From assembly GCF_035974275.1 (NCBI RefSeq), contig NZ_CP142422.1, forward strand, positions 3,472,001 to 3,536,000: a DNA stretch of 64,000 bases, in the 5' to 3' direction. Position numbers and translations under genes: made by a program. Shown one piece after another: positions 25,555 to 33,469 of the stretch. Below the pieces are notes generated by a model, which saw only the letters and a program-made list of their open reading frames with translations, did not search any database and was not told where the DNA came from. Every line of letters begins with the position of its first letter. Within the stretch, counting starts at the first letter, position 1. The stretch comes from Chryseobacterium sp. MYb264. Its GTDB lineage: Bacteria; Bacteroidota; Bacteroidia; Flavobacteriales; Weeksellaceae.

Positions 25555-27279
25555 ATGAAACTGAAATATCTTTTATTTTCTTTCGCTTCATCCTTGTTTT
25601 TTGGTCAAACGCAATTTCAGACGCCTTTTGAAAAAGGAAATGGAAATCAGACCGTTACTTATGGCGAGATGAACGCGTATTATCAAAATTTAGCTGAAAA
25701 TTTCAATACCATTCAATATTTAAAAAAAGGAGAAGACGATAACGGAAAACCTATTTATGTGGTCGTTTACAATCCTTTTCCTGAAAAAGATCTGAATCAG
25801 TTAAGAAAAGACAAGGCGATTTTGTTTGTCAATAACGGAATTCATCCTGGCGAACCGGACGGAATTGATGCTACAATGATGCTGATGAGAGATTTAGCAA
25901 CGAAGAAAATAAAAATACCTCAGAATTTTATTATTGCAGCGATTTCGGCTTATAATATTAGCGGAATGCTGAATCGTGGTTCTTTTTCAAGAGCAAATCA
26001 AAACGGTCCTGAACAATATGGTTTCAGAGGAAATGCCCGGAATTATGATTTGAATCGAGATTTTATTAAAGCGGATACAAAAAATGCGAAAAGTTTTCAG
26101 GAGATTTATCAATGGCTGAAACCGGATGTTTTCATTGATAATCATGTGAGTAACGGGGCAGATTATCAATACACCTTCACTTATATTTCGACGTTTAAAG
26201 AACGATTAGGAAATGTTTTGGGTGAATATTTTTACAACAATTATCAGGCAAAAAATCTTGAAGATCTAAAGAAATTAGGATACGAAAGCACACCTTATGT
26301 GAATATTCATGGTGATGTTCCGGAGGTTGGTTTTGCTTCGTTTGAGGATTCGCCGAGATATTCTACGGGTTATACGACGTTGTTCAATTCTTTAGGAACC
26401 GTTCCTGAAACACACATGTTGAAGCCTTATGACAAAAGGGTGGACGCCACGTACCAATATATGCTGGTCAATCTTCAAAATTTGGATAAGGATTATAAAA
26501 AGATCAAACAGCTTAGAATTGAAAATTTAAAGCAATATCAGGCCGGAAAACAGTACGGCATTCGTTGGAAAATAGATTCTACGAAATATTCTACAATGGA
26601 TTTTAAAGGATATGAAGGAAAATATAAGCCAAGCGAAATTTCCGGAAAGCCAAGATTGTACTACGACAGAAATAAACCTTTCACGAAAAATATAAAACTG
26701 TTCACAACAGCGATTCCGACAGGTTATATCACGATTCCGAAATATTATGTAATTCCACAGTCGCAATATCGCGTGATTGAAGAATTTAAAAGAAACCAGA
26801 TTCAGATGAAACCTATTCAGAAAGATAGTCTGATTACAGTGGAGTCTTATAAAATTAATGATTTTAAAACGGTAAAAAGCCCTTACGAAGGTCATTATTC
26901 ACATTTTGAAACAACGATTGATAAATCAAATAAAAAACTGACATTTGCTGCAGGAGATTACCTTGTTCCAACGAATCAGGATGGCGTAAAATATATCATA
27001 GAAACGCTTGAACCGGAAGCTTTGGACTCTTTCTTCAACTGGAATTTTTTCGACGGAATTTTAGCTCAAAAAGAATATTATTCAGCGTATATTTTTGAAG
27101 ATACGGCGGCTGAGTTACTGAAAAATAATAAAGAGTTAAAAGAGAGATTTGAATCCAAAAAAGCATCTGATAAAAAATTCTCAGATGATGGAACAGCTCA
27201 ATTGGATTGGGTGTATAAAAATTCGCCTTACTTCGAAGAAAAAACATTTAAACAATATCCGATTTACAGGATTTTATAA
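25555..27279 (+). CDS. Exported M14-family zinc carboxypeptidase
   Basis: 574 aa from the ATG at 25555, chosen because it gives a good signal peptide (MKLKYLLFSFASSLFFG); the frame is open 117 bp upstream through repeat-like sequence. The peptidase domain carries the zinc pair in NNGIHPGEPDG (His and Glu), the substrate Arg/Asn region NARNYDLNRDF, and the third zinc ligand in DNHVSNGADYQYT. PETHMLKPYDKR supplies a candidate catalytic Glu. A C-terminal about 200-residue domain is of unknown fold. It probably acts in the periplasm on peptides or peptidoglycan fragments. It converges on the cupin gene across a shared terminator. Confidence 0.92.
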   Translation: MKLKYLLFSFASSLFFGQTQFQTPFEKGNGNQTVTYGEMNAYYQNLAENFNTIQYLKKGEDDNGKPIYVVVYNPFPEKDLNQLRKDKAILFVNNGIHPGEPDGIDATMMLMRDLATKKIKIPQNFIIAAISAYNISGMLNRGSFSRANQNGPEQYGFRGNARNYDLNRDFIKADTKNAKSFQEIYQWLKPDVFIDNHVSNGADYQYTFTYISTFKERLGNVLGEYFYNNYQAKNLEDLKKLGYESTPYVNIHGDVPEVGFASFEDSPRYSTGYTTLFNSLGTVPETHMLKPYDKRVDATYQYMLVNLQNLDKDYKKIKQLRIENLKQYQAGKQYGIRWKIDSTKYSTMDFKGYEGKYKPSEISGKPRLYYDRNKPFTKNIKLFTTAIPTGYITIPKYYVIPQSQYRVIEEFKRNQIQMKPIQKDSLITVESYKINDFKTVKSPYEGHYSHFETTIDKSNKKLTFAAGDYLVPTNQDGVKYIIETLEPEALDSFFNWNFFDGILAQKEYYSAYIFEDTAAELLKNNKELKERFESKKASDKKFSDDGTAQLDWVYKNSPYFEEKTFKQYPIYRIL

Positions 27280-27284
27280 AACAA

Positions 27285-27313
27285 AAAAGACGTTTCAATT
27301 AGAAACGTCTTTT
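27285..27313. terminator. Bidirectional terminator
   Basis: AAAAGACGTTTC and GAAACGTCTTTT, a perfect 12-bp stem with 5-base loop, between the convergent M14 and cupin genes. Confidence 0.92.
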
Positions 27314-27317
27314 CATT

Positions 27318-28202
27318 TTATCTTCTAGGTAACCCCTTTTTCAAAGCGAGTTCTGCTCTTTCGACTGCTTTTTTCTCTTTCCAGTCCATGTATTTCTTCT
27401 TGAAATTCTTCTTCATAATATCATCAAACTTACGTTGGAAAGTAAGATTCCACAAAGAATGCGCTTTTACTGCCCAAGATTTATCCCAAGCTCTTAAAGA
27501 AATAGAGAAACTTCCGTCCAGATACTTCATCCAGTGCCACCAACCTGTTGGCATAAACAGCGTATCGCCATGCTCAAGATAACATTCAATACCTTCTACG
27601 CCATCTAAGGCAGGGAATTTTGTAAAATCCGGATTTTCAATATCATAATCTTCCAGAGCATACGTTGCATAAGGAATCTGGTATAATCTTTCTCTCCATT
27701 TGTAGTCAAAAAGGAGAACGTGCTTTCTTCCGTTGAAGTGGGTATGGAAAATATGCGCCATATCGATATCGTAGTGAAGAAAAGTTACAGAACCTTTTCC
27801 CCCAAAAAACATGGAAGGGTATTTATCTAAAAAACCACCCATTAAATCTTTTGGAGAGATATAATCATCTAATAATTTTTTAGCATGTTTTATAGGATCA
27901 AAAAAGAATATTCTAAGATCAGTAGGTTCTCTCTGGATAAGATCGATATAATCCTTGAACATCATTTTAGCTGCAGAAGCATTGATGGGAGCAGCGGGGT
28001 CAGCCTTGGAACTGTCGTATAACGGAACTTCTACATCTCCAACTACTTCTTTCATATACTCCATTGTCCATTTCTGGTAAGCAGGCCACTTTTTTGCCAT
28101 ATTTTTAATGACAACGGGCTTCCTGGGCTTTAGATATTTTTCTATGAATTCTTCTTGAGTAATATCATCTACAATATCTATAGGCTTTAAATTAATTCCC
28201 AT
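27318..28202 (-). CDS. Cupin-like (JmjC-type) Fe(II)/2-oxoglutarate oxygenase
   Basis: A 294-aa cytoplasmic protein of the Cupin_8/JmjC group. KYLKPRKPVVIKNMAKKWPAYQKW is the typical N-terminal segment. LHYDIDMAH contains the His-x-Asp iron ligands, and MPTGWWHWMKYL the distal His. GRKHVLLFDYKWRERLYQ follows the first strand. Such enzymes hydroxylate protein side chains, including ribosomal proteins, or small molecules. A basic C-terminal helix (KKNFKKKYMDWKEKKAVER) is a possible RNA- or protein-contact region. It is alone on the minus strand; substrate unknown. Confidence 0.9.
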   Translation of the reverse strand: MGINLKPIDIVDDITQEEFIEKYLKPRKPVVIKNMAKKWPAYQKWTMEYMKEVVGDVEVPLYDSSKADPAAPINASAAKMMFKDYIDLIQREPTDLRIFFFDPIKHAKKLLDDYISPKDLMGGFLDKYPSMFFGGKGSVTFLHYDIDMAHIFHTHFNGRKHVLLFDYKWRERLYQIPYATYALEDYDIENPDFTKFPALDGVEGIECYLEHGDTLFMPTGWWHWMKYLDGSFSISLRAWDKSWAVKAHSLWNLTFQRKFDDIMKKNFKKKYMDWKEKKAVERAELALKKGLPRR

Positions 28203-28438
28203 CTTATAAATTTTATGTTACAAAATTATTAAATAAATACTTAGGTTGTAGCGTTTAAGTTTTTTTTAATCTATGATTCAAATCACTATTTTAAATATTT
28301 AGACTAAATAAAATTAAATAATTCGTTGTTTTTATTTATGGAAATATTTTTTTCTTAAATGTTGAAATTTATAACTATGTTTGTAGTGATAATAATTTGA
28401 TTTAACTTTAGAGATCAAATAACATCTTTACTAAAAGT

Positions 28439-28469
28439 GTAACAAAAACTTAAAACCGCAAACTAATTA
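28439..28469 (+). promoter_or_regulatory. Leader element shared with the GLPGLI gene (copy 1)
   Basis: GTAACAAAAA, then ACC and AACTAATTA at fixed distances, matches 31625-31655 over 31 bases (25 identical by my count). It lies 8 bp before the barrel-protein ATG. It may be a common promoter, perhaps for an alternative sigma factor. Confidence 0.5.
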
Positions 28470-28477
28470 CACAAATA

Positions 28478-31183
28478 ATGATTATGAAAAAGAAGATTTC
28501 TTTGTTTTTGATGATATTTTTCTCGGTATTGTCTTTTGCCCAAAAAACAGTTTCGGGGAAAATTACAGATGAGGACGGAGTGGCGATTCCCAGCGCAAGT
28601 GTGACCATTGAGGAACCTGGAAAAGATGCAATTCTGGCATACGGAATTACCAATTCTAAAGGGGAATATAAGGTGACTTTTACCACGGCTGAGCCCAATG
28701 TAGATTTGAAGGTAAAGGCTTTCAACCAAAAACCATTAACAAAGCAAATCAGCAATAGCGATCAGAGTTTGAGTTTTAAACTTCAGTCTGAAGCTACCGA
28801 AATTAAAGAAGTTCAGCTGAAAACGAAGATGATTACTTCAAGAGGAGACACCATTGCTTATGATCTGAAGGCCTTTGACAGTAAAAGCGACAGAACATTG
28901 GCGGATGTCATGAAAAAAATTCCGGGTATTGAGGTAAATGCAGACGGAAGTATTCTCTATCAGGGAAATGCGATCAATAAATTTTATGTTAATGGTAAAG
29001 ATTTAATGGAAGGCGGGTATGGAACAATTAATAACTCGCTTCCCAAGGATGCTGTACAAAAAGTGGAAGTTCTTGAAAATCATCAACCGGTAAAGATTCT
29101 TTCAGGTAAGGTTCCCTCTGATCAGGCGGCTATTAATATCAAATTAAAAAATGCCGTTACCATGACGGGGCGTGGCGAAGTGGGAACGGGATTCGGTGAT
29201 CCTTGGTTATGGAATGTGAAGTTAACCCCTATGTTTTTCGGGCAGAAAAGTCAGTGGGTAGTCAACTATAAAACCAATAATATGGGCGAACAGGTTGAAA
29301 ATGAAGGGAATATTCTGGCATTTGGAAGCGCCTGGGAGGGAAGAAGGATTAATGCCTCCCAAAATGACTGGCTGAATGTAGAAACGGCAAGTACTCCGAA
29401 TACGCCGGTGAAAAGATATTTGATGAATAACGTCCATTATTTATCAGCCAATTACCTTACCAATATTGATAATAAGAAGGAATGGGAGCTGAAAGTAAGT
29501 GCCAATTATACCAATAATGCGGTAGAAAGAGAGGACTATAGGGAGACGACCTACCTTGACGGCTCTAAAATTATCAACAGTACAAGAAATAATTTTTTTA
29601 CAGATAAAATTAAAGGAGAATTAATTTTTACTAAGAATGCGAAGAAAGGCTTCTTTAAGAATACAACGAGTTTCAGCCAATTCTGGAACGGTGATAGGGC
29701 TTTTGTCGTCCGCGACGGAAGAACAGGAGGGCAATCGGTACAGTCGCCGACATCATCTTTTCAAAACTCATTGAGTACCATTATTCCCTGGAAAGAAAAG
29801 ATGGTTAATTTTAAGTCCTATATTAATTATCAGGATGACAGCCAGGTACTTGAGGTCTCACCAGCAAGCTATCTGCTGATTCCTTATAAAGAAAATGAAA
29901 ATTCTCCTGTGGGAACTATTAATTTTGCGCCGGGAACTATCGCTCAACAGGCATTCAGACTTAAAACTTTAGACACTTCCCACTCTGCAAATATAAGTTT
30001 TTCAACTAAAGGATGGACATTTACTCCACAGGTCGGTTTCGATTTCTCCTCGGATAAATTAACAACCAATTTTGATGGGCAGGCTACTTCCGGAAGTCCT
30101 GACTTCAGTTCTGCGGCTTACGAAAATAATCTCCGCTTCACAGAAATCAACCCCAATGCATCAGTAGGCGTCAACTATAAATCGGAGAGTTGGAGTTTAT
30201 TTGCCAATTTTCCTGTAAACTTTAATAACATTAAGGCGGAAGACGATATGAGAGGAGTTTCGAAATCGCTAAGTAAAGCTACTTTTACGCCAAATGTCTT
30301 TGCCCAGTATACATTTGCCTCTTTCTGGAAGGCAAGTGTAAATGGAAATATTAGCAATAATTTCGGAGACGTTAAATCTGCTTATGCTGGCTATATGCTT
30401 TTATCTCCGACAGGATTTAATGTAATGGATCCCCGAAATCCGATTCCGCAAACAACAACTTCAAGCGGTGGTGCCCGAATTGAATATAGAAACCCACTGA
30501 ATAATCTTTTCTTTAATATCAATTATTCCCTGTCAGACAGTAAGCGAAACCTTCTGAGTTCACCGATTTTGGATCCTACCACAGGATTTACGCTTATGCA
30601 GTACAGAGACCAGGAGAACCATTCGAAAAATAACAGATTCAGTGCTGAGGTCGGAAAGTATTTCCCTAAATTTAAAACGAATGCGTCTGTAAGCTACGGA
30701 AATACCACTTCAATATCTGATGCTTTCCTTGATGAGCAGCAGTTCAAAAATAAAAATAATGCCCAGAATTATGGTTTTAAAATCAACAATACCTATTTCA
30801 GCTGGATGAGTGTGGATTATAATATGACGATCTCAAGAACGAAGCAGGACAGCCGTGGAGGCTCATTAGGAATGAATAAAGGGTATAATCATAATCTTGG
30901 GGTATTCTTTTACCCGATTGAAAACCATACTGTAGGATTTAACTGGGATCAGGTTAATACGGTGAACGGAGAAAATAAGTACAATAACCCCTTTTATGAT
31001 ATTTCCTACCAGTTTACGTGGTCTAAAAAGAAAATTGATTTCGAGCTGAAATGGATGAATATCGGAAACCGTAAAGTATTTGAAACCTATAATCTGGATG
31101 GTAACCTCGGAGCACTTACCTATACAAGGATTCAGCTTCGTCCAAGTCAGGTCATGTTTACCGTAAAATTCAACTTTAAATAA
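28478..31183 (+). CDS. TonB-receptor-like outer-membrane beta-barrel protein
   Basis: A 901-aa outer-membrane protein. After the signal peptide (KKKISLFLMIFFSVLSFAQ) comes a carboxypeptidase-regulatory-like domain (GKITDEDGVAIPSASVTIE, about 20-105). A plug-like domain follows with DVMKKIPGIEVNADGSILYQGNAINKFYVNGKDLM, then a long region of alternating aromatic strands ending in the classic terminal strand QVMFTVKFNFK. A TonB box is not evident. It belongs to the barrel type found beside GLPGLI genes, and one lies 487 bp downstream. Start choice is between ATG 28478 and ATG 28484. It probably imports or secretes an unidentified substrate. Confidence 0.88.
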   Translation: MIMKKKISLFLMIFFSVLSFAQKTVSGKITDEDGVAIPSASVTIEEPGKDAILAYGITNSKGEYKVTFTTAEPNVDLKVKAFNQKPLTKQISNSDQSLSFKLQSEATEIKEVQLKTKMITSRGDTIAYDLKAFDSKSDRTLADVMKKIPGIEVNADGSILYQGNAINKFYVNGKDLMEGGYGTINNSLPKDAVQKVEVLENHQPVKILSGKVPSDQAAINIKLKNAVTMTGRGEVGTGFGDPWLWNVKLTPMFFGQKSQWVVNYKTNNMGEQVENEGNILAFGSAWEGRRINASQNDWLNVETASTPNTPVKRYLMNNVHYLSANYLTNIDNKKEWELKVSANYTNNAVEREDYRETTYLDGSKIINSTRNNFFTDKIKGELIFTKNAKKGFFKNTTSFSQFWNGDRAFVVRDGRTGGQSVQSPTSSFQNSLSTIIPWKEKMVNFKSYINYQDDSQVLEVSPASYLLIPYKENENSPVGTINFAPGTIAQQAFRLKTLDTSHSANISFSTKGWTFTPQVGFDFSSDKLTTNFDGQATSGSPDFSSAAYENNLRFTEINPNASVGVNYKSESWSLFANFPVNFNNIKAEDDMRGVSKSLSKATFTPNVFAQYTFASFWKASVNGNISNNFGDVKSAYAGYMLLSPTGFNVMDPRNPIPQTTTSSGGARIEYRNPLNNLFFNINYSLSDSKRNLLSSPILDPTTGFTLMQYRDQENHSKNNRFSAEVGKYFPKFKTNASVSYGNTTSISDAFLDEQQFKNKNNAQNYGFKINNTYFSWMSVDYNMTISRTKQDSRGGSLGMNKGYNHNLGVFFYPIENHTVGFNWDQVNTVNGENKYNNPFYDISYQFTWSKKKIDFELKWMNIGNRKVFETYNLDGNLGALTYTRIQLRPSQVMFTVKFNFK

Positions 31184-31191
31184 AATCAAAG

Positions 31192-31216
31192 CCAACCCCA
31201 ACAGGTTGGTTTTTTA
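31192..31216 (+). terminator. Terminator of the barrel-protein gene
   Basis: CCAACC and GGTTGG around a 6-base loop followed by six T residues. Confidence 0.8.
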
Positions 31217-31315
31217 TTTCCCCGGATATTCCCCATATTTTCGATGCCATCAGTTTGAAATCCGGGCGAAACTGTTCTATTGCTGAAAAATGGTGGTAAA
31301 GTTTATTTTTACTTA

Positions 31316-31507
31316 GAGGCTGTTTAAATTTTATTGCTAAAAATTTTTATAGCTATTTTGAGATGGATTTTTTGCTTCGTGTTTGCAGATTTAGCGGGCT
31401 AAATCAAAAATAGGAAGTGAAAAATACGCTCAAAAGAGCATCAAAATGGAGCAAAGATCAACTTCATTAAGGATAATAAATAAAACGGTAAAATTTTAAA
31501 CAGGCTC
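31316..31507. mobile_element. 192-bp MITE with TTA target duplication
   Basis: The left end GAGGCTGTTTAAATTTTA (31316-31333) and the right end, whose reverse complement is GAGCCTGTTTAAAATTTTA (31489-31507), are near-perfect inverted repeats. TTA flanks both sides (31313-31315 and 31508-31510). No ORF is inside. Ends and a 3-bp T-N-A duplication are consistent with a non-autonomous relative of IS5-family (IS1031-type) elements; the family assignment is inference. Confidence 0.78.
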
Positions 31508-31624
31508 TTAAAAAAGTTAAAAAAATAATGAACTGACGTTTATCATGTTATGGATTTCAATGAATTGGTTATCAGTGGTTAATTTATTTATTTCCTGCAT
31601 CAAAAAAAATAAGTCAAAAAAACT

Positions 31625-31655
31625 GTAACAAAAAATACGAACCACTAACTAATTA
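31625..31655 (+). promoter_or_regulatory. Leader element shared with the barrel gene (copy 2)
   Basis: Same arrangement as 28439-28469: GTAACAAAAA, then ACC and AACTAATTA at identical spacing, 15 bp before the GLPGLI start codon. Confidence 0.5.
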
Positions 31656-31670
31656 TATAAACCTTTCGAA

Positions 31671-32564
31671 ATGAAAAAACTTTTCTCTATATTTTTACTG
31701 ACCGCTATTTTTTTTGCAAACGCTCAGGAAAAGGAAACCGCCAACCGTTTCTTTTATGAATTGACATTTAAACCAAAGAAAGATTCAGCAAAGCTTGATA
31801 AAGTAATTACAATTCTGGATATTACGAGTAAAAAATCAATCTATCAGGATTACACAATACCGGCTCAGGACTCGATCTTAAAATTGACGGTAGAAGAGAT
31901 GGAAAAAACAAAAACTTGGAAAGATGTAACCAAGTTGATAAAGATGCCTAAATTCTCTTTTAAAATTATCAAGACCTATCCAGATATGAAAGAGCAGTAT
32001 GTTGACAGAATCAGCATGAATTTATTTGGATATGAGGATGACGTGAAATATAATTGGAATATTTTACCAGATAAAGAGAAAATAGGTGAATATAATACTC
32101 AAAAAGCATATGCTGAATTTGGAGGCAGAAAATGGACAGCATGGTTCAGTACCGATATTCCTTTTCAGGACGGACCTTATAAATTCTATGGTCTTCCGGG
32201 TCTCATTGTTAAAATTGAAGATTCTGAAAAAAACTATTCTTGGAAACTAAGTGGGAATAAAAAGATTGAAAATTATGATGAATTGTCCTATTCTGATAAA
32301 ATAAACGCAAAATATGGAATTTCTCAAACGGTTACTCCGACAACAAAAGATAAGTTTGAAAAAGCCTATATTGCTTTTAAACAAGATCCGATGGCAGAAT
32401 TCCGAAGCAAAGTTACTCCGGAAATGATGAATATGAAAATGCCGGGTTCAGATACTACCATTGGTGAAATGGCAAAAAAACAGGAAAAAATGGCTAAAGA
32501 TTTCCTGAGTGCAAATGATAATCCAATAGAAATAAAATCACAGATATCCGAGAAGAAAAAATAA
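31671..32564 (+). CDS. GLPGLI-family exported protein
   Basis: A 297-aa protein with signal peptide MKKLFSIFLLTAIFFANAQ and the family signature GPYKFYGLPGLIVKIED at about residues 166-182. GLPGLI proteins are Bacteroidota-specific and usually encoded beside TonB-type barrels or peptidases; their role is not known, and a periplasmic partner or substrate-processing function is generally assumed. The shared leader element supports co-regulation with the barrel gene upstream. The C-terminus is Met- and Lys-rich (MMNMKMPGSDTTIGEMAKKQEKM). Confidence 0.92.
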   Translation: MKKLFSIFLLTAIFFANAQEKETANRFFYELTFKPKKDSAKLDKVITILDITSKKSIYQDYTIPAQDSILKLTVEEMEKTKTWKDVTKLIKMPKFSFKIIKTYPDMKEQYVDRISMNLFGYEDDVKYNWNILPDKEKIGEYNTQKAYAEFGGRKWTAWFSTDIPFQDGPYKFYGLPGLIVKIEDSEKNYSWKLSGNKKIENYDELSYSDKINAKYGISQTVTPTTKDKFEKAYIAFKQDPMAEFRSKVTPEMMNMKMPGSDTTIGEMAKKQEKMAKDFLSANDNPIEIKSQISEKKK

Positions 32565-32591
32565 GCTTCATATCAACTAAATTATATTTAT

Positions 32592-32632
32592 AAATCAACC
32601 TAAATACAGAATGGTATTTAGGTTGATTTTTT
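32592..32632 (+). terminator. Terminator of the GLPGLI gene
   Basis: AAATCAACCTAAATAC and GTATTTAGGTTGATTT form a perfect 16-bp stem with a 6-base loop and T run. Its upstream flank is nearly identical to that of the terminator at 33112. Confidence 0.93.
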
Positions 32633-32747
32633 ATATTTTGTGATAATCAGATGATGCTTTAACTTGTTTTATTTCAATAAAATAATTCATCGCTATTTGA
32701 TATTTGCAATTTCTTTCCTATTTTAGCCTAAACAATAATTTACAACC

Positions 32748-33029
32748 ATGAACAAATTTTTTTTAACTCTACTCGTAGGATCGTCTACTTTATTATTTGC
32801 TAATACAGAGAAGCCTAAAGAGAATCATCCTTTAAATGATCAAAATAATAAAGTTTTGATCGCTAAAAAAACAATAGAGACAGAAGAAACTGTAAAAAAA
32901 GAACCAATTACTTTAAAAAAGATAGGTAATCTTTCTTCTGATGCATGCTATATTGCGATGTCACAAGTTACCCCTCCGGCATTCCCTGATTATAGCCTTT
33001 GTGCGGCTTTAGCAGAAGCAGGGTATTAA
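32748..33029 (+). CDS. Small exported protein of unknown function
   Basis: 93 aa with signal peptide MNKFFLTLLVGSSTLLFAN. The mature part is about 74 residues, starting with a Lys/Glu/Asn-rich segment and ending SSDACYIAMSQVTPPAFPDYSLCAALAEAGY. Two Cys about 20 residues apart could form a disulfide. It is not a lipoprotein (no lipobox). It is followed by its own terminator. I do not recognise it; the coding call rests on the signal peptide, the isolated terminator and a reasonable start context. Confidence 0.65.
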   Translation: MNKFFLTLLVGSSTLLFANTEKPKENHPLNDQNNKVLIAKKTIETEETVKKEPITLKKIGNLSSDACYIAMSQVTPPAFPDYSLCAALAEAGY

Positions 33030-33111
33030 TTTGGCATCCTATTCTATTTTAATTTTAAAACTTTAGCGAATGATATTTTAATCATTCATCAACTAAATGA
33101 TATTTATAAAC

Positions 33112-33141
33112 CAACCCAGATACACCCACGTATCTGGGTTG
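33112..33141 (+). terminator. Terminator of the small exported protein gene
   Basis: CAACCCAGATAC and GTATCTGGGTTG, a perfect 12-bp stem with 6-base loop, followed by a T-rich stretch. Confidence 0.88.
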
Positions 33142-33160
33142 ATTTCTTTCATAGAAACCT

Positions 33161-33194
33161 GTTATTTAGATTAAATTTAAATAACGTATATTTG
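33161..33194 (+). promoter_or_regulatory. feo promoter with palindromic candidate iron-regulator site
   Basis: GTTATTTA (33161-33168) and TAAATAAC (33178-33185) are perfect 8-bp inverted arms; the inner part (TTTAGATT, A, AATTTAAA) continues the symmetry with one mismatch. The -7 box TATATTTG (33187-33194) follows directly. The position just upstream of an iron-uptake operon suggests a DtxR/MntR- or Fur-type operator; which one is not determined. Confidence 0.6.
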
Positions 33195-33214
33195 CATATA
33201 CAAAAAAGTAGGCT

Positions 33215-33469
33215 TTGAAAGAGAAGGATTTACATAAGTTGAGCGGATTTCCCCAAAAAAAAATGGGGAAGATTGTAGGGTATGATAATGACAGTCTGAA
33301 AATGCCCAACAAGATCATTGAAATGGGGCTTCTTCCCGAAACTTTTTTTAGGATTTTGTATCAGGCGCCTTTCAACGGACCAATGTATGTGGAGTTTGGG
33401 GATGAAAAAAGCCGAATTGCTCTTCGTGAGGAAGAAGGAGATTATATCATTGTTGAAGAATTGAATTAA
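33215..33469 (+). CDS. feoA: FeoA-family ferrous iron transport protein
   Basis: An 84-aa SH3-like FeoA domain: HKLSGFPQKKMGKIVGYDNDSLKMPNKIIEMGLLPETFFRILYQAPFNGP is characteristic, split here by the LLPG-like turn, and it ends ALREEEGDYIIVEE. The start is TTG at 33215: the promoter -7 box lies only 21 bp upstream and the next ATG (33263) would cut into the domain. FeoA aids FeoB-mediated Fe2+ uptake on the cytoplasmic side. Its stop codon overlaps the feoB ATG by one base. Confidence 0.9.
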   Translation: MKEKDLHKLSGFPQKKMGKIVGYDNDSLKMPNKIIEMGLLPETFFRILYQAPFNGPMYVEFGDEKSRIALREEEGDYIIVEELN

